A stretch of DNA of 64,000 bases from Paraburkholderia ginsengiterrae (GTDB lineage Bacteria; Pseudomonadota; Gammaproteobacteria; Burkholderiales; Burkholderiaceae), in contig NZ_LXKA01000331.1 in NCBI RefSeq assembly GCF_001645125.1, positions 1-64,000 on the forward strand, in the 5' to 3' direction. This document shows positions 35,047-44,033 of this stretch, piece by piece. The first letter of the stretch is position 1. Every line of letters starts with the position of its first letter. The notes below the pieces were generated by a model. It made no database searches. It had not been told where the DNA came from and saw only the letters and a program-made list of their open reading frames with translations. Position numbers and translations under genes: made by a program.

Positions 35047-36114
35047 TCAAGTCGTCTCGCGCTCGACGATATGAAAACCGACGTCGGTCACCTTGTCCCG
35101 GTCGGTACCGGCGAGCCGGTCCAGCAGGCAACGCGCGGCGGTGAGTCCGATGCGTGTGCCGTCCACGCGCACGGTGGTGAGTTGCGGCGTGGTTTCGGTA
35201 GCGAATTCGAGGTCGCCGAAACCGCAGATCGACAGCTGCGACGGCACCTTCAAACCGAGCTTTCTGGCCGCGCCCAATGCCCCGATAGCCAGCAGATCGG
35301 AGCCGCAAAACACCGCATCGAGTTTCGGCGCCTGTTCGATCAGACGAGGCAGTGCGGCTTTGCCGAGCGCCACCGAACTCGGCGGCGGCACGAGCACTTC
35401 CGCGACCTCGCGAATGCCCGCCTGCGCGAGCCGCTCGCGAAACCCGTCGCGGCGCGCGAGCGCGCGGTCGTCGTTCGCCGATACAAGGCCCGGCGCGCGC
35501 ACCTTCCGTTGCAGAAAATGCTCGGCCACGGCAACGCCGATCTGGTAATGCGAGAAACCGACCAGCATGTCGATAGGCGTGGCGGTCATATCCCACGTCT
35601 CGACAATCGGTATGCCGACGTTGCTCAAGCGTTCACGCAACGAGTCGGCGTGCGCGACGCCGGTCAGCAGCACACCTTCCGGGCGCCTGCTCAGCACCGC
35701 GTCGAGCAAGGCCTCTTCGCTCGAATCGCTGTAGCCGCTCAGCGCGAGCAACACCTGATACCCCGCGCGCGACATCGTCTCGCTGAACACCTGGACCGTT
35801 TCGGAAAACAGCGAATGCGCGATGGTCGGCACGATCGCTGCGATCAGCCGCGAACGCGAGGACGACAAACCACCAGCGAGACGATTGGGCACATAACCAA
35901 GCTTCTGCACGACCTGCCGCACGCGCTCCAACGTTTCGGGCGCCACTGTCTCGGGACTGTTGAACACGCGCGACACCGTCATGGGCGCGACACCGGCCTG
36001 CGCGGCGACATCCGCGATACGCAGGCCTTTGGGGCCGCCGCGCACGCGTTTGACGGGCGCAGCCGCTTCCGGGACATCGGGGCGGGCAGCGGCGGTCGGC
36101 TTGTGATTCGGCAT
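35047..36114 (-). CDS. LacI-family repressor (GntR/gluconate-type)
   Basis: The 355-residue protein has a 30-residue basic N-terminal extension before the HTH (LRIADVAAQAGVAPMTVSRVF), then the hinge YVPNRLAGGLSSSRSR and a sugar-binding-like effector domain. Sequence style (GVAPMTVSRVFNSPETVAPE) is that of GntR/GalR repressors controlling sugar-acid use. It is the last gene of the dehydratase-aldolase-MFS run. It probably binds the two ATGGTA...TACCAT palindromes at the start of that operon (40142-40157 and 40202-40217), whose core matches the usual GntR-type half sites. Confidence 0.9.
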   Translation of the reverse strand: MPNHKPTAAARPDVPEAAAPVKRVRGGPKGLRIADVAAQAGVAPMTVSRVFNSPETVAPETLERVRQVVQKLGYVPNRLAGGLSSSRSRLIAAIVPTIAHSLFSETVQVFSETMSRAGYQVLLALSGYSDSSEEALLDAVLSRRPEGVLLTGVAHADSLRERLSNVGIPIVETWDMTATPIDMLVGFSHYQIGVAVAEHFLQRKVRAPGLVSANDDRALARRDGFRERLAQAGIREVAEVLVPPPSSVALGKAALPRLIEQAPKLDAVFCGSDLLAIGALGAARKLGLKVPSQLSICGFGDLEFATETTPQLTTVRVDGTRIGLTAARCLLDRLAGTDRDKVTDVGFHIVERETT

Positions 36115-36169
36115 GGTGACGGGGTGGGAATAAGGTATCGCGGCTATTTTAGACTGCGGCAGGCACGCG

Positions 36170-37495
36170 CTACTCGGTCGCGGGCACCGGGTTGTGTGCT
36201 ACGCGCGCGCCCTTGTCTCGGCGCAGGATCAGCACGGTGACCGCCGCGAACACCAGCAGGCAGGCCGCCGGGATCAGCATCGGCGCCTTCACGCTGCCGG
36301 TGGTTTGACGCACCCACGGCACGAGATTCTGTGCAATGAAGCCGCCAATATTGCCGAGCGAATTGATCGCCGCAATGCCGGCCGCGGCCCGCGCACCGAA
36401 CAGGAATTTCGGCGGCAGCGTCCAGAAACACGGGATCAGCAGATACATGCACGGCGCGCCGAAACAGAGCGCGGCAAAGCGCAGCGCGTTGGTGGGCAGG
36501 AACACCGCGCCCAGAAAGCACACGACACCGAGCAGCGCCGCGGTCAGCATCGCGAAGATCGTGCGATTGCCGGCACGCAGTTTCGAGGGCAGCCAGGCCA
36601 GCATGATGGTCGCCAGCAGCCACGGAATGATGTTCACCAGACCGTTGGTCGTGTTGCTCACACCGAAGCCCTTCACCAGCGTGGGCAGCCAGTAGCTCAC
36701 GCCGTAGACGGAGATCGACAGCATCATGTAGTAGAGCGCCATGCCGATCACGCGCGGCGCCGTCAGCACGCTCAGCAGCGAAGCATGCGCGACGCTGTTC
36801 GCCTTGATCTGCTCGCGTTCGGTGTCGAGCGTATCGGTCAGCCATTGCTTCTCATCGGCGGACAGGAACCTGGCCTGTTTCGGCGAGGCAGGCAGCAGGT
36901 ACAGCACCACCACCGTCAGCAGAATCGACGGCAGGCCGGTAACGATGAACACCAGTTGCCAGCCCTGCAGCCCCGCGAAGCCGCTCTTGTCGAGCAGCCA
37001 GCCGCAGATCGGCGCACCCACCATGTTGCCCAGACTGCTGCCCACGGTGAAATAGCCGAGCATGCGCACCCGGTGACGGGCTGGAAACCATAGCGTCAGG
37101 TAATAGATCACGCCGGGATAGAGGCCTGCTTCCGAAGCGCCGAGCAGGAAACGCAGGATGTAGAACATCGTCGCGTTACGTGTGAACGCAAGCAGCAGCG
37201 TGACGACGCCCCACGTGAACATGATGCGCGCCATCCAGCGCGGCGCACCGTATTTATGCAGCAGAACGTTACTCGGCACTTCGAAAATCAGATAGCCGAT
37301 AAAGAACAGCGACGCGCCAAGCCCATACGCAACCTCGGAAAGCCCGAGACTGCCGAGCATCTGCAGCTTGGCGAAGCTGATATTGGAGCGGTCGATGTAG
37401 GCCACCAGATAGAGCAGCCCCAATAGCGGCATCAATCGCAGTGCAAGGCGGTTGATCAGACGCGATTCGTCGATGGCCGATGTCGTGATTTTCAC
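36170..37495 (-). CDS. MFS sugar-acid transporter (ACS family)
   Basis: The 441-residue protein has twelve hydrophobic segments and the signatures of the anion:cation symporter family, which takes up glucarate, galactonate, tartrate or hexuronates with protons. Examples are LVAYIDRSNISFAKLQM in the first part and GYLIFEVPSNVLLHKYGAPRW after helix 2. It starts with GTG at 37495, with AGGAGA 4-5 bases upstream. It sits between the RraA-like aldolase and LacI genes and should import the substrate of the dehydratase. Confidence 0.9.
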   Translation of the reverse strand: MKITTSAIDESRLINRLALRLMPLLGLLYLVAYIDRSNISFAKLQMLGSLGLSEVAYGLGASLFFIGYLIFEVPSNVLLHKYGAPRWMARIMFTWGVVTLLLAFTRNATMFYILRFLLGASEAGLYPGVIYYLTLWFPARHRVRMLGYFTVGSSLGNMVGAPICGWLLDKSGFAGLQGWQLVFIVTGLPSILLTVVVLYLLPASPKQARFLSADEKQWLTDTLDTEREQIKANSVAHASLLSVLTAPRVIGMALYYMMLSISVYGVSYWLPTLVKGFGVSNTTNGLVNIIPWLLATIMLAWLPSKLRAGNRTIFAMLTAALLGVVCFLGAVFLPTNALRFAALCFGAPCMYLLIPCFWTLPPKFLFGARAAAGIAAINSLGNIGGFIAQNLVPWVRQTTGSVKAPMLIPAACLLVFAAVTVLILRRDKGARVAHNPVPATE

Positions 37496-37576
37496 AGCGT
37501 CTCCTGCGCTCGCGTCTAACGCGCGAGCCTGTGTCCTGACGTGGATTCTGGTGTGGATCGAAGCAGCCCGCGCGCC

Positions 37577-38311
37577 TTAGGGTTGTTGTGCGCGCCATTG
37601 CGCGTAAGCCGCGAGCGTTTCCTCGTTCGGCGGATACGTGCCGCGCAACGGCCGGCCTTCCGCAATACGCTGCGTGATGAACACTTCGAGCTGTTCCTGC
37701 TCGGCGGCATCGCGCGCGACGTCGGCGGCCATTTCGCGCGGCACGATCACCACGCCGTCCACGTCGGCCACGACGATATCGCCCGGATACACGGGCACGC
37801 CGCCACAAGCGATCGGCACGTTCATATCGACCGCGTGGTGTTTCGCGAGATTCAGCGGCGCGCTGGCGCCGGCGCACCAGATCGGCAAGCCCAGCTCGGC
37901 GATGGTGCCGCTGTCGCGCACCGGACCGTCCGACACCATGCCCGCCACGCCGCGCTTCGCAAGCCGCAACGCGAGAATCGAGCCGACCGACGCGACCGCG
38001 CGCTCGCCGCGGCAGTCCTGCACCAGCACGCTGCCGGGCGGCGCCGTTTCGACCGCCTTGCGCTGCGGATGATCGGGGTCCTGAAACACGCCGACGTGGT
38101 CGAGGTCTTCACGCGCCGGGATGTTGCGCAGCGTGAACGCGGGGCCGACCACGTTCGGTGCGCCAGGCGCCGGTTTGACGAGCGGCGCGACGCCTTGCAG
38201 AAACACGTTGCGCAAGCCGCGCTTGAAGAGCTGCGTGGTCAGCGTGGCCGTGCTGACGTGGCGCAGTTGCTCGAGGGTCGCTTCGCTGACGGTGATATCG
38301 GTTGCGGTCAT
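37577..38311 (-). CDS. RraA-family protein (HMG/oxaloacetate aldolase type)
   Basis: The 244-residue protein is of the RraA/4-hydroxy-4-methyl-2-oxoglutarate aldolase family. It has SVLVQDCRGERAVASVGSIL, then RGVAGMVSDGPVRDSGTI and GDIVVADVDGVVIVPRE, which carry the metal and oxalate-binding residues (Asp/Arg-Asp) of this fold. In an operon with a sugar-acid dehydratase it probably cleaves the 2-keto-3-deoxy acid or a later intermediate. Binding to RNase E, as in E. coli RraA, is less likely. It starts 17 bases after the dehydratase stop. Confidence 0.85.
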   Translation of the reverse strand: MTATDITVSEATLEQLRHVSTATLTTQLFKRGLRNVFLQGVAPLVKPAPGAPNVVGPAFTLRNIPAREDLDHVGVFQDPDHPQRKAVETAPPGSVLVQDCRGERAVASVGSILALRLAKRGVAGMVSDGPVRDSGTIAELGLPIWCAGASAPLNLAKHHAVDMNVPIACGGVPVYPGDIVVADVDGVVIVPREMAADVARDAAEQEQLEVFITQRIAEGRPLRGTYPPNEETLAAYAQWRAQQP

Positions 38312-38328
38312 GGCGGGCTCTGAATGAA

Positions 38329-40131
38329 TTAATGGATTTCGGGTTCGGTGCTTGCGGCGGCGGGCGCGCCGTGCGAGGGCGGCCCGCTCTGCCCGGCTTG
38401 CGCGGGGCGCGGCGCCACGGATTGTTTCAGCGGCTCTTCAAGGAAGTCGAAATCGCAGCCCTTGTTTGCCTGTGTCACGTGCAGCTGATGCATCACGCCG
38501 AAGCCGCGCTTGAACGGCACCGTGGGCGGTTGCCACGCCGCCTTGCGCGCGGCGAGTTCGGCATCGCTCACGTGAAGATGCAAACGGCGCGCGGCAACGT
38601 CCAGTTCGATCGTGTCGCCGTCCTTCACCAGCGCGAGCGGACCGCCGACGAACGATTCGGGCGCCACGTGCAGCACGCACGCGCCGTAGCTGGTGCCGCT
38701 CATGCGCGCGTCGGAAATGCGCACCATGTCGCGCACGCCCTGTTTCAGCAGCTTTTGCGGAATCGGCAGTTGGCCCCACTCCGGCATGCCGGGTGCCCCG
38801 ACCGGGCCGGCGTGCTGCAGGACGATCACCGAATCGGCGCTGACCTCCAGTTCCTCACTGTCGATGCGCGCGGCCATGTCCGCGTAGTCCTTGAAGACGA
38901 CGGCAGCGCCGCGGTGCTTCAGCAGATGCGCTTCCATCGCCGCCGGCTTGATCACGGCGCCGTCCGGCGCGAGGTTGCCGGTCAGCACCGCGAGGCCGTC
39001 GCTGGCAACGACCGGATTGCTGCGCCGGCGAATCACATCGTCGTTATAGATTTCGGCGCCGGCGATGTTCTCGCCGAGCGTCGCGCCGTTGACCGTCATC
39101 TGCGAGCCGTCGATCAACTCGCCGAGTTCGACCAGCAGCGCACGCAATCCGCCCGCGTAGAAAAAATCTTCCATCAGATACTGGCCCGCCGGGCGCAGAT
39201 TGCCGATCACCGGCGTGATGCGCGACAGTTCGTCGAAGCGCGCGGTCGTCAGATCGATGCCGGCGCGGCGCGCCACCGCGACGAGGTGGACGATGGCGTT
39301 CGTCGAGCCGGACATGGCCAGCACCGTGGTGACGGCGTTGTCGAAAGATTGAGCAGTGAGAATGTCCGACGGTTTCAGGTCGGTCCACACCATCTCGACA
39401 ATGCGCTGGCCGGTCAGCGACGCGAACTGCGCATGCCGCGAGTCGACCGCCGGAATCGACGAAAAACCCGGCAACGTCAGGCCAAGCGCTTCCGCCGCGC
39501 TGGTCATGGTCGACGCGGTGCCCATCGTCATGCAATGGCCGGGCGAGCGGGCAATGCCGCTCTCGATGCCCTTCCACTCGTCCTCCGTGATCTTGCCGGC
39601 GCGCAACTCCGCCCAGTATTTCCACGTGTCCGAACCGCTGCCGAGCGTGCGGCCGTTCCAGTTGCCGCGCAGCATCGGCCCGGCGGGCAGATAGATCGAC
39701 GGCAGGTTCATGCTGATCGCGCCCATCAGCAGGCCGGGGGTGGTCTTGTCGCAGCCGCCCATCAGCACGCAGCCGTCGAACGGATAGGACTTCAGCAGCT
39801 CCTCGGTTTCCATCGCGAGGAAGTTGCGGTAGAGCATCGTGGTCGGCTTCTGGAACGGCTCGGCAAGCGTCATCACCGGCATCTCGACCGGAAAGCCGCC
39901 GGCCTGCCAGATGCCACGCTTCACTTCTTCCACGCGCTGCTTGAAGTGCGTATGGCACGAGTTGATCTCGCTCCACGTGTTCACCACCGCGATCACGGGC
40001 TTGCCCATGTAATCCGACGCGTGATAGCCCATTTGCGCAGTACGCGAGCGGTGGCCGAACGAGCGCAGGTCGTTCACGCCATACCAGCGATAGCTGCGAA
40101 GCTGTTCAGGTGTTTTGCGGTTCGATGACAC
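38329..40131 (-). CDS. IlvD/Edd-family sugar-acid dehydratase
   Basis: The protein of about 600 residues belongs to the dihydroxy-acid/6-phosphogluconate dehydratase family, in the branch that includes arabinonate and xylonate dehydratases. Candidate iron-sulfur cysteines lie in [21 protein letters not shown] and [13 protein letters not shown]. It converts an aldonate to a 2-keto-3-deoxy acid. I prefer GTG 40131, because GGAG lies 6 bases upstream. The ATG at 40143 (four codons earlier) has no ribosome binding site and lies inside a LacI operator. It heads the operon with RraA, MFS and LacI. Confidence 0.88.
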   Translation of the reverse strand: MSSNRKTPEQLRSYRWYGVNDLRSFGHRSRTAQMGYHASDYMGKPVIAVVNTWSEINSCHTHFKQRVEEVKRGIWQAGGFPVEMPVMTLAEPFQKPTTMLYRNFLAMETEELLKSYPFDGCVLMGGCDKTTPGLLMGAISMNLPSIYLPAGPMLRGNWNGRTLGSGSDTWKYWAELRAGKITEDEWKGIESGIARSPGHCMTMGTASTMTSAAEALGLTLPGFSSIPAVDSRHAQFASLTGQRIVEMVWTDLKPSDILTAQSFDNAVTTVLAMSGSTNAIVHLVAVARRAGIDLTTARFDELSRITPVIGNLRPAGQYLMEDFFYAGGLRALLVELGELIDGSQMTVNGATLGENIAGAEIYNDDVIRRRSNPVVASDGLAVLTGNLAPDGAVIKPAAMEAHLLKHRGAAVVFKDYADMAARIDSEELEVSADSVIVLQHAGPVGAPGMPEWGQLPIPQKLLKQGVRDMVRISDARMSGTSYGACVLHVAPESFVGGPLALVKDGDTIELDVAARRLHLHVSDAELAARKAAWQPPTVPFKRGFGVMHQLHVTQANKGCDFDFLEEPLKQSVAPRPAQAGQSGPPSHGAPAAASTEPEIH

Positions 40132-40141
40132 GGAGCTCTCC

Positions 40142-40157
40142 ATGGTAGCGTTACCAT
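40142..40157. promoter_or_regulatory. LacI/GntR-type operator, proximal
   Basis: ATGGTAGCGTTACCAT is a near-perfect palindrome with central CG. It overlaps the upstream ATG of the dehydratase frame and its ribosome binding site is just downstream, so repressor here would act as a block. Confidence 0.8.
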
Positions 40158-40201
40158 CACACTATGCGGTTGACCGTCAGCACGGCTTCTTAATGAGTGC
40201 G

Positions 40202-40217
40202 ATGGTAGCGATACCAT
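40202..40217. promoter_or_regulatory. LacI/GntR-type operator, distal
   Basis: ATGGTAGCGATACCAT is the second copy, 60 bases centre-to-centre from the first, allowing cooperative or looped binding. Both flank the probable promoter of the sugar-acid operon. Confidence 0.8.
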
Positions 40218-40262
40218 TTCAGCGTGTCGCTCAGGGATATCACCAGGAAAAAGCTGGATGGG

Positions 40263-41225
40263 TCAGCGATTCGCGGCCGTGACGAGTTGCAGCGGGGTTT
40301 CGATAGTCCTCGACAACTCGCTCTGTTTCTTCTGCTCGGTGATGGCCTTCAACGCCACGTCGACGCCGAAAACCGCTTGCCTGGCGGCGAACTGATCGAT
40401 GGTGGCGAGCACGCGGCCGTCGGCGATCAACGGCTTGATGGCGTCGATATCGTTGTATCCGGTGATATACACGCCGCCGGTGCGGCCCGCGTCGCGAACG
40501 GCGTCGACCGCGCCCATCGCCATATTGTCGTTGCCGCACAGGAGCCCGCGAATCTGCGGATGCTCGTTCAGCATCTTCGAGGCGACGTCGCGGCCCTTCC
40601 CATACTCCCAGTCGCCCGTCTGGATCGCGACGATCTTCAGGCCCGCCGCGTCCATCGCGTCCTTGCAACCGTCCGTGCGCTGCCGTGCGTTGCGATCCTC
40701 CGTACTGCCCTCGATGATGCCGACCTGATCGCCGGCCTTGAGGCGCCCGGCCAGATAGTTGCCGACTTGCAGCGCGCCCTTGCGATTGTTCGGGCCGACG
40801 AACGGCACGGAAATACCGGCCTCGTCCTGGGACACCTCGTCGAGCGGGTTGTCGATCGTGACCATGATGATGCCGGCCTTGATGCCGCGCGCGACAACCG
40901 GAGTCAGCGCCTTCGAGTCGGTCGGCGCAACCACAATCGCGTTCACGCGCGCCCTGATCATCTCCTCCACCATGCGGATCTGCCCGGCCGTGTCGCTCTC
41001 CGTCGGCGTGCCGCGCAGCGTCAGACCGAACTGCGACGCGAAATGCTGCTGGTAATTGCGCGCGGCATTCACCATCGCCACCGTGAACGGATCGGTCAGC
41101 GCCTTCAGCACGAGCGCGATCTTCGGCTGGCCGCCCTGCGCGGTCGCGTCATTCGCCGTACCGGCGAGGCCGGCCGCCGCGAGCGCGCCGGCCAGCAACA
41201 CGCGGCGGCGCATGTTCTGCGTCAT
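40263..41225 (-). CDS. Sugar ABC transporter substrate-binding protein (RbsB type), orphan
   Basis: The 320-residue protein has a signal sequence with an arginine run (MRRRVLLAGALAAAGLAG), possibly a Tat signal, and a periplasmic-binding-protein-4 fold like the ribose-binding protein. Typical segments are KIALVLKALTDPFTVAMVNAA, AIVVAPTDSKALTPVV and GLLCGNDNMAMGAVDAVRDA. ATG 41225 has AAGGAG 8 bases upstream. No ATPase or permease gene is nearby, so it must use another transporter or act in sensing. It is on the same strand as the sugar-acid operon, directly upstream of the LacI operators. Confidence 0.88.
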   Translation of the reverse strand: MTQNMRRRVLLAGALAAAGLAGTANDATAQGGQPKIALVLKALTDPFTVAMVNAARNYQQHFASQFGLTLRGTPTESDTAGQIRMVEEMIRARVNAIVVAPTDSKALTPVVARGIKAGIIMVTIDNPLDEVSQDEAGISVPFVGPNNRKGALQVGNYLAGRLKAGDQVGIIEGSTEDRNARQRTDGCKDAMDAAGLKIVAIQTGDWEYGKGRDVASKMLNEHPQIRGLLCGNDNMAMGAVDAVRDAGRTGGVYITGYNDIDAIKPLIADGRVLATIDQFAARQAVFGVDVALKAITEQKKQSELSRTIETPLQLVTAANR

Positions 41226-41349
41226 TGAATCTCTCCTTCTGGGCCAGCCTGACGAAGGGCCGTCATGCGAGTGGCCGTCATGCATGCGGATGAATGCCGG
41301 CCGGCATGGCACGGCATCAATAGGGCAACGATCGGGAATCGATCCGGTA

Positions 41350-42681
41350 TCAATTGCCCTTGAACGCCAGCAAGCGCCTGGCGATTTCATCGAATGACGG
41401 CCGGCTGTCGATATCTTCGCTCAGGCAATTGTCCTTCAACTCGATCAGCTTCGCCGCGATGTCCGACTGCGTATCCATCTCGTCGCAACGGTCGAGCAAT
41501 TCTTCGAGCAGGCAACCCCACGCCCGCACTTCGAGGCGCTCGAGCGCAAGACTCATACTCCGATCGCCCGCATCATAGAAAGACGCCGCGCCGAAGTCGC
41601 CCAGCAATGCGCGCCCCTCGCCGCCATGCAGAATATTGTGCGCGTACAGGTCGCCATGCATGATGCCTTGCCGATGCAAGTGACACGCCGCCGACGCCAT
41701 ACCGTATGCCATGTTGATGACAGAGGCCATGTCGAAGCGCGTATCGGCGCTGTAAATATCGCGCGTGCACGACTCGAAGTTCGGGGGACCGGCGAGATTT
41801 CGGAAATGCGGATCGATCAGTTCCATCACGAGGCCGTGCGTGCCCGCCGGATGATCCTTCACTTTCCCGGCCACGGGAATCAGGTTCGCATGATCGCCTG
41901 CGCGAATGCAGGCCGCCATCTCGCAGTCCGGCAAACCGTCGCTCGTGACCGCGCCCTTGAACAGCTTGACGGCGACATGCCGCGACGCGCCGCCGCTCGC
42001 GAGGTCCGCACGATAGATGACCCCGGAAGCGCCCTCGCCCAGCGGCCGTTCGAGCTTCAACGCATGCCACGGAATATCGGCGACCGGCGTATCGATCAGC
42101 GCCGCCGCTTCGAGCGCTTCGCTGAACGGATTGCCCGCGTACGCCAGCCAGGAAAGCCGTGGCAGGCGCAACACCCAGGCGGGCAATGCGTCGAGTTCGT
42201 TCGCCGCCAGACGCAGCAGTTCGAGCCGCGAGCAAGCGGCCAGTTCCTCGGGCAGCGCACGCAGACGGTTGCCGGCCAGCATCAGCTTCTGCAGTTGCGT
42301 ACAGCGGCCGATTTCGGCGGGTAGCGCGTCGATCTCGTTGTCGGTGAGAATCAGCCAGCGCAAGGTTGGCGCAAGCGCCTTGCCGGAAACTTCGCGAATA
42401 CGGCTTGCCTTGAAGCCAACCATGCTAAGTTGCGAACATTGCCCCAACACCTCCGGCAACTCGGTGAACGGGTTGTTGGAAGCGAAGAAAATGCGCAACT
42501 TGCCGAGCCGCGGGAGATCGTCGGGCAGCGTCGTGAGCGCGTTGCCCGACAGGTCGAGAACTTCGAGTGTCTCGGCCAGGTCGAAAATCTCACGCGGGAA
42601 TTCGGTGAGCCCGCAAGCCAGTTTGAGGTGGCGCGTACCTGCGAGCTTTCCGGCCCGCAGTTGTTCAAGTGTCGTCGTCAC
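41350..42681 (-). CDS. Leucine-rich-repeat protein kinase
   Basis: The 443-residue protein joins about eight leucine-rich repeats (residues about 17-185, units such as LEVLDLSGNALTTLPDDLPRL) to a eukaryote-like protein kinase domain (206-443). The kinase has a glycine loop GEGASG (215-220), Lys239 in HVAVKLF, Glu254, catalytic loop HGDLYAHN (His342, Asp344, Asn349) and DFG (362-364). All key residues are present, so it should be active; HGD in place of HRD is a common variant. There is no signal peptide or membrane helix, so it is cytoplasmic. Upstream of its start the oppositely oriented Ogt gene begins. Confidence 0.88.
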   Translation of the reverse strand: MTTTLEQLRAGKLAGTRHLKLACGLTEFPREIFDLAETLEVLDLSGNALTTLPDDLPRLGKLRIFFASNNPFTELPEVLGQCSQLSMVGFKASRIREVSGKALAPTLRWLILTDNEIDALPAEIGRCTQLQKLMLAGNRLRALPEELAACSRLELLRLAANELDALPAWVLRLPRLSWLAYAGNPFSEALEAAALIDTPVADIPWHALKLERPLGEGASGVIYRADLASGGASRHVAVKLFKGAVTSDGLPDCEMAACIRAGDHANLIPVAGKVKDHPAGTHGLVMELIDPHFRNLAGPPNFESCTRDIYSADTRFDMASVINMAYGMASAACHLHRQGIMHGDLYAHNILHGGEGRALLGDFGAASFYDAGDRSMSLALERLEVRAWGCLLEELLDRCDEMDTQSDIAAKLIELKDNCLSEDIDSRPSFDEIARRLLAFKGN

Positions 42682-42763
42682 AATCGTAGAAAAGATATCC
42701 GGTGGTCGGTGCGCATGGCACCGAAGGGTTCAATTCTACTGAGACCAGTCAGGAGCAAGCAAA

Positions 42764-43396
42764 GTGGCCTACGTCTATAAGCTGATGGATTCCCCCGTCG
42801 GCCAATTGAAACTCGTTGCAAACGGCGAGCACCTCGCCGCGATTCTGTGGGAACACGACAAGCCGAACCGGGTCCGTCTTGGGGAACTGGTCGAGGCGAA
42901 TGACCGTCCTGTGCTGATCGAGACGGAGCGCCAGTTGAACGAATATTTCGCCGGCAACCGGAGCTCATTCGACCTCCCGCTCGCCTTTCAAGGCACGGAC
43001 TTTCAGAAGCAAGTCTGGGCGGCGCTGCTGACGATCCCGTTCGGCCAGACGCGCAGCTACTCGGAAATCGCGCAGCAAATCGGCAATGTCAACGCGGTGC
43101 GAGCGGTCGGCGCGGCGAACGGCAAAAATCCGATTTCCATCGTGGCGCCGTGTCATCGCGTGATTGGCGCGTCCGGAGATCTGACGGGATTTGCCGGTGG
43201 ATTGGCCAACAAGATGTTTTTGCTGTCGCTCGAGGCCGGGCAGACTTCGCTCGAAGAAGACGCTGAGCGGCAAATCGACCTGTTCGCGTCTGACGACGAG
43301 GCAAAGGGCAAGACCGCACACAAGGCCGAAGATGAGGCGAAACCCGCGCGCCACCCACCGAGCCGCGGCACGCAAGCCTCGCTGTTCGGGAATTGA
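42764..43396 (+). CDS. ogt: Methylated-DNA--protein-cysteine methyltransferase
   Basis: The 210-residue protein removes methyl groups from O6-methylguanine in DNA to its own cysteine. The active site is Cys130 in IVAPCHRVIG, with the HTH region before it (TRSYSEIAQQIGNVNAVRAVG). The start is GTG at 42764 with AGGAG upstream. Unlike typical Ogt (about 170 residues), it has a charged tail of some 45 residues with two short motifs, QIDLF (170-174) and QASLF (204-208), that resemble the QL(S/D)LF sliding-clamp binding motif. Confidence 0.93.
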   Translation: MAYVYKLMDSPVGQLKLVANGEHLAAILWEHDKPNRVRLGELVEANDRPVLIETERQLNEYFAGNRSSFDLPLAFQGTDFQKQVWAALLTIPFGQTRSYSEIAQQIGNVNAVRAVGAANGKNPISIVAPCHRVIGASGDLTGFAGGLANKMFLLSLEAGQTSLEEDAERQIDLFASDDEAKGKTAHKAEDEAKPARHPPSRGTQASLFGN

Positions 43397-43441
43397 TCGC
43401 GCCGCTGGTCAGATGGCGTGCGGCAAGCAACTCTGTCTAGC

Positions 43442-43948
43442 TTACGGCGTCGCGTTGAACGCCTCGTGATAGGTCACATCGCCCTCGGGCCAGACACCGT
43501 TGAGTAGCAGCGCCTGAAAGTACTCGGCGGGGATGCCCGGCAGCACCAGCCGGGGCGTAGCCATGAAACCGAAGCGCCGGTAGTAAGCCGGGTCGCCGAG
43601 CACCACGCAACCGCCGGCGCCACGATGCTTCAGCTCCGCAAGCGCAGCGTCGATCAGTTGCGCGCCGATCCCGCGACGCTGGTATTGGGGCGACACCGAG
43701 ACCGGCCCCAATCCAAACCAGCCCGCCGTGCCGTCGGAGATGGTGACCGGCGAGATCGCCACGTGGCCGACGACATCCTCGCCCTCTTGCGCGACGAGCG
43801 ACAGCGTCAGTTGCCCCGCGCTTCTCAGCGCGTTGACGATGGCCTGTTCCGCGCCGTTCGTGTGCGGCGCTTCTGTGAATGCGGCGATGGTGAGTGATTC
43901 GATTGCCGATGCATCGGCGGGCAGTTCATTGCGGATTTTCAGTGACAT
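43442..43948 (-). CDS. GNAT N-acetyltransferase (YhbS-like)
   Basis: The 168-residue protein has the acetyl-CoA binding loop QYQRRGIGAQLI (motif A of the GNAT fold). YhbS-type features follow: GLGPVSVSPQYQRRG, CVVLGDPAYYRRFGF and the C-terminal LLNGVWPEGDVTYHEAF. Acceptors of this branch are mostly unknown. The start is uncertain because no good ribosome binding site is seen. I used ATG 43948, which gives the usual start MSLKIRNELPAD; ATG 43969 is an alternative. It is on the opposite strand to ogt and converges with it. Confidence 0.85.
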   Translation of the reverse strand: MSLKIRNELPADASAIESLTIAAFTEAPHTNGAEQAIVNALRSAGQLTLSLVAQEGEDVVGHVAISPVTISDGTAGWFGLGPVSVSPQYQRRGIGAQLIDAALAELKHRGAGGCVVLGDPAYYRRFGFMATPRLVLPGIPAEYFQALLLNGVWPEGDVTYHEAFNATP

Positions 43949-44033
43949 GAGGTGCGAATCTTTTTGCATGGTCAAACGTGTATCGCGGGCAATCATACCG
44001 CGGGAAATCGAAAAAAGCGCCGCCACGCTACGG

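Noticed and set aside
38302-40128. 608-residue plus-strand frame antisense to the dehydratase
   Set aside because: Arg/His-rich shadow of the IlvD/Edd gene.
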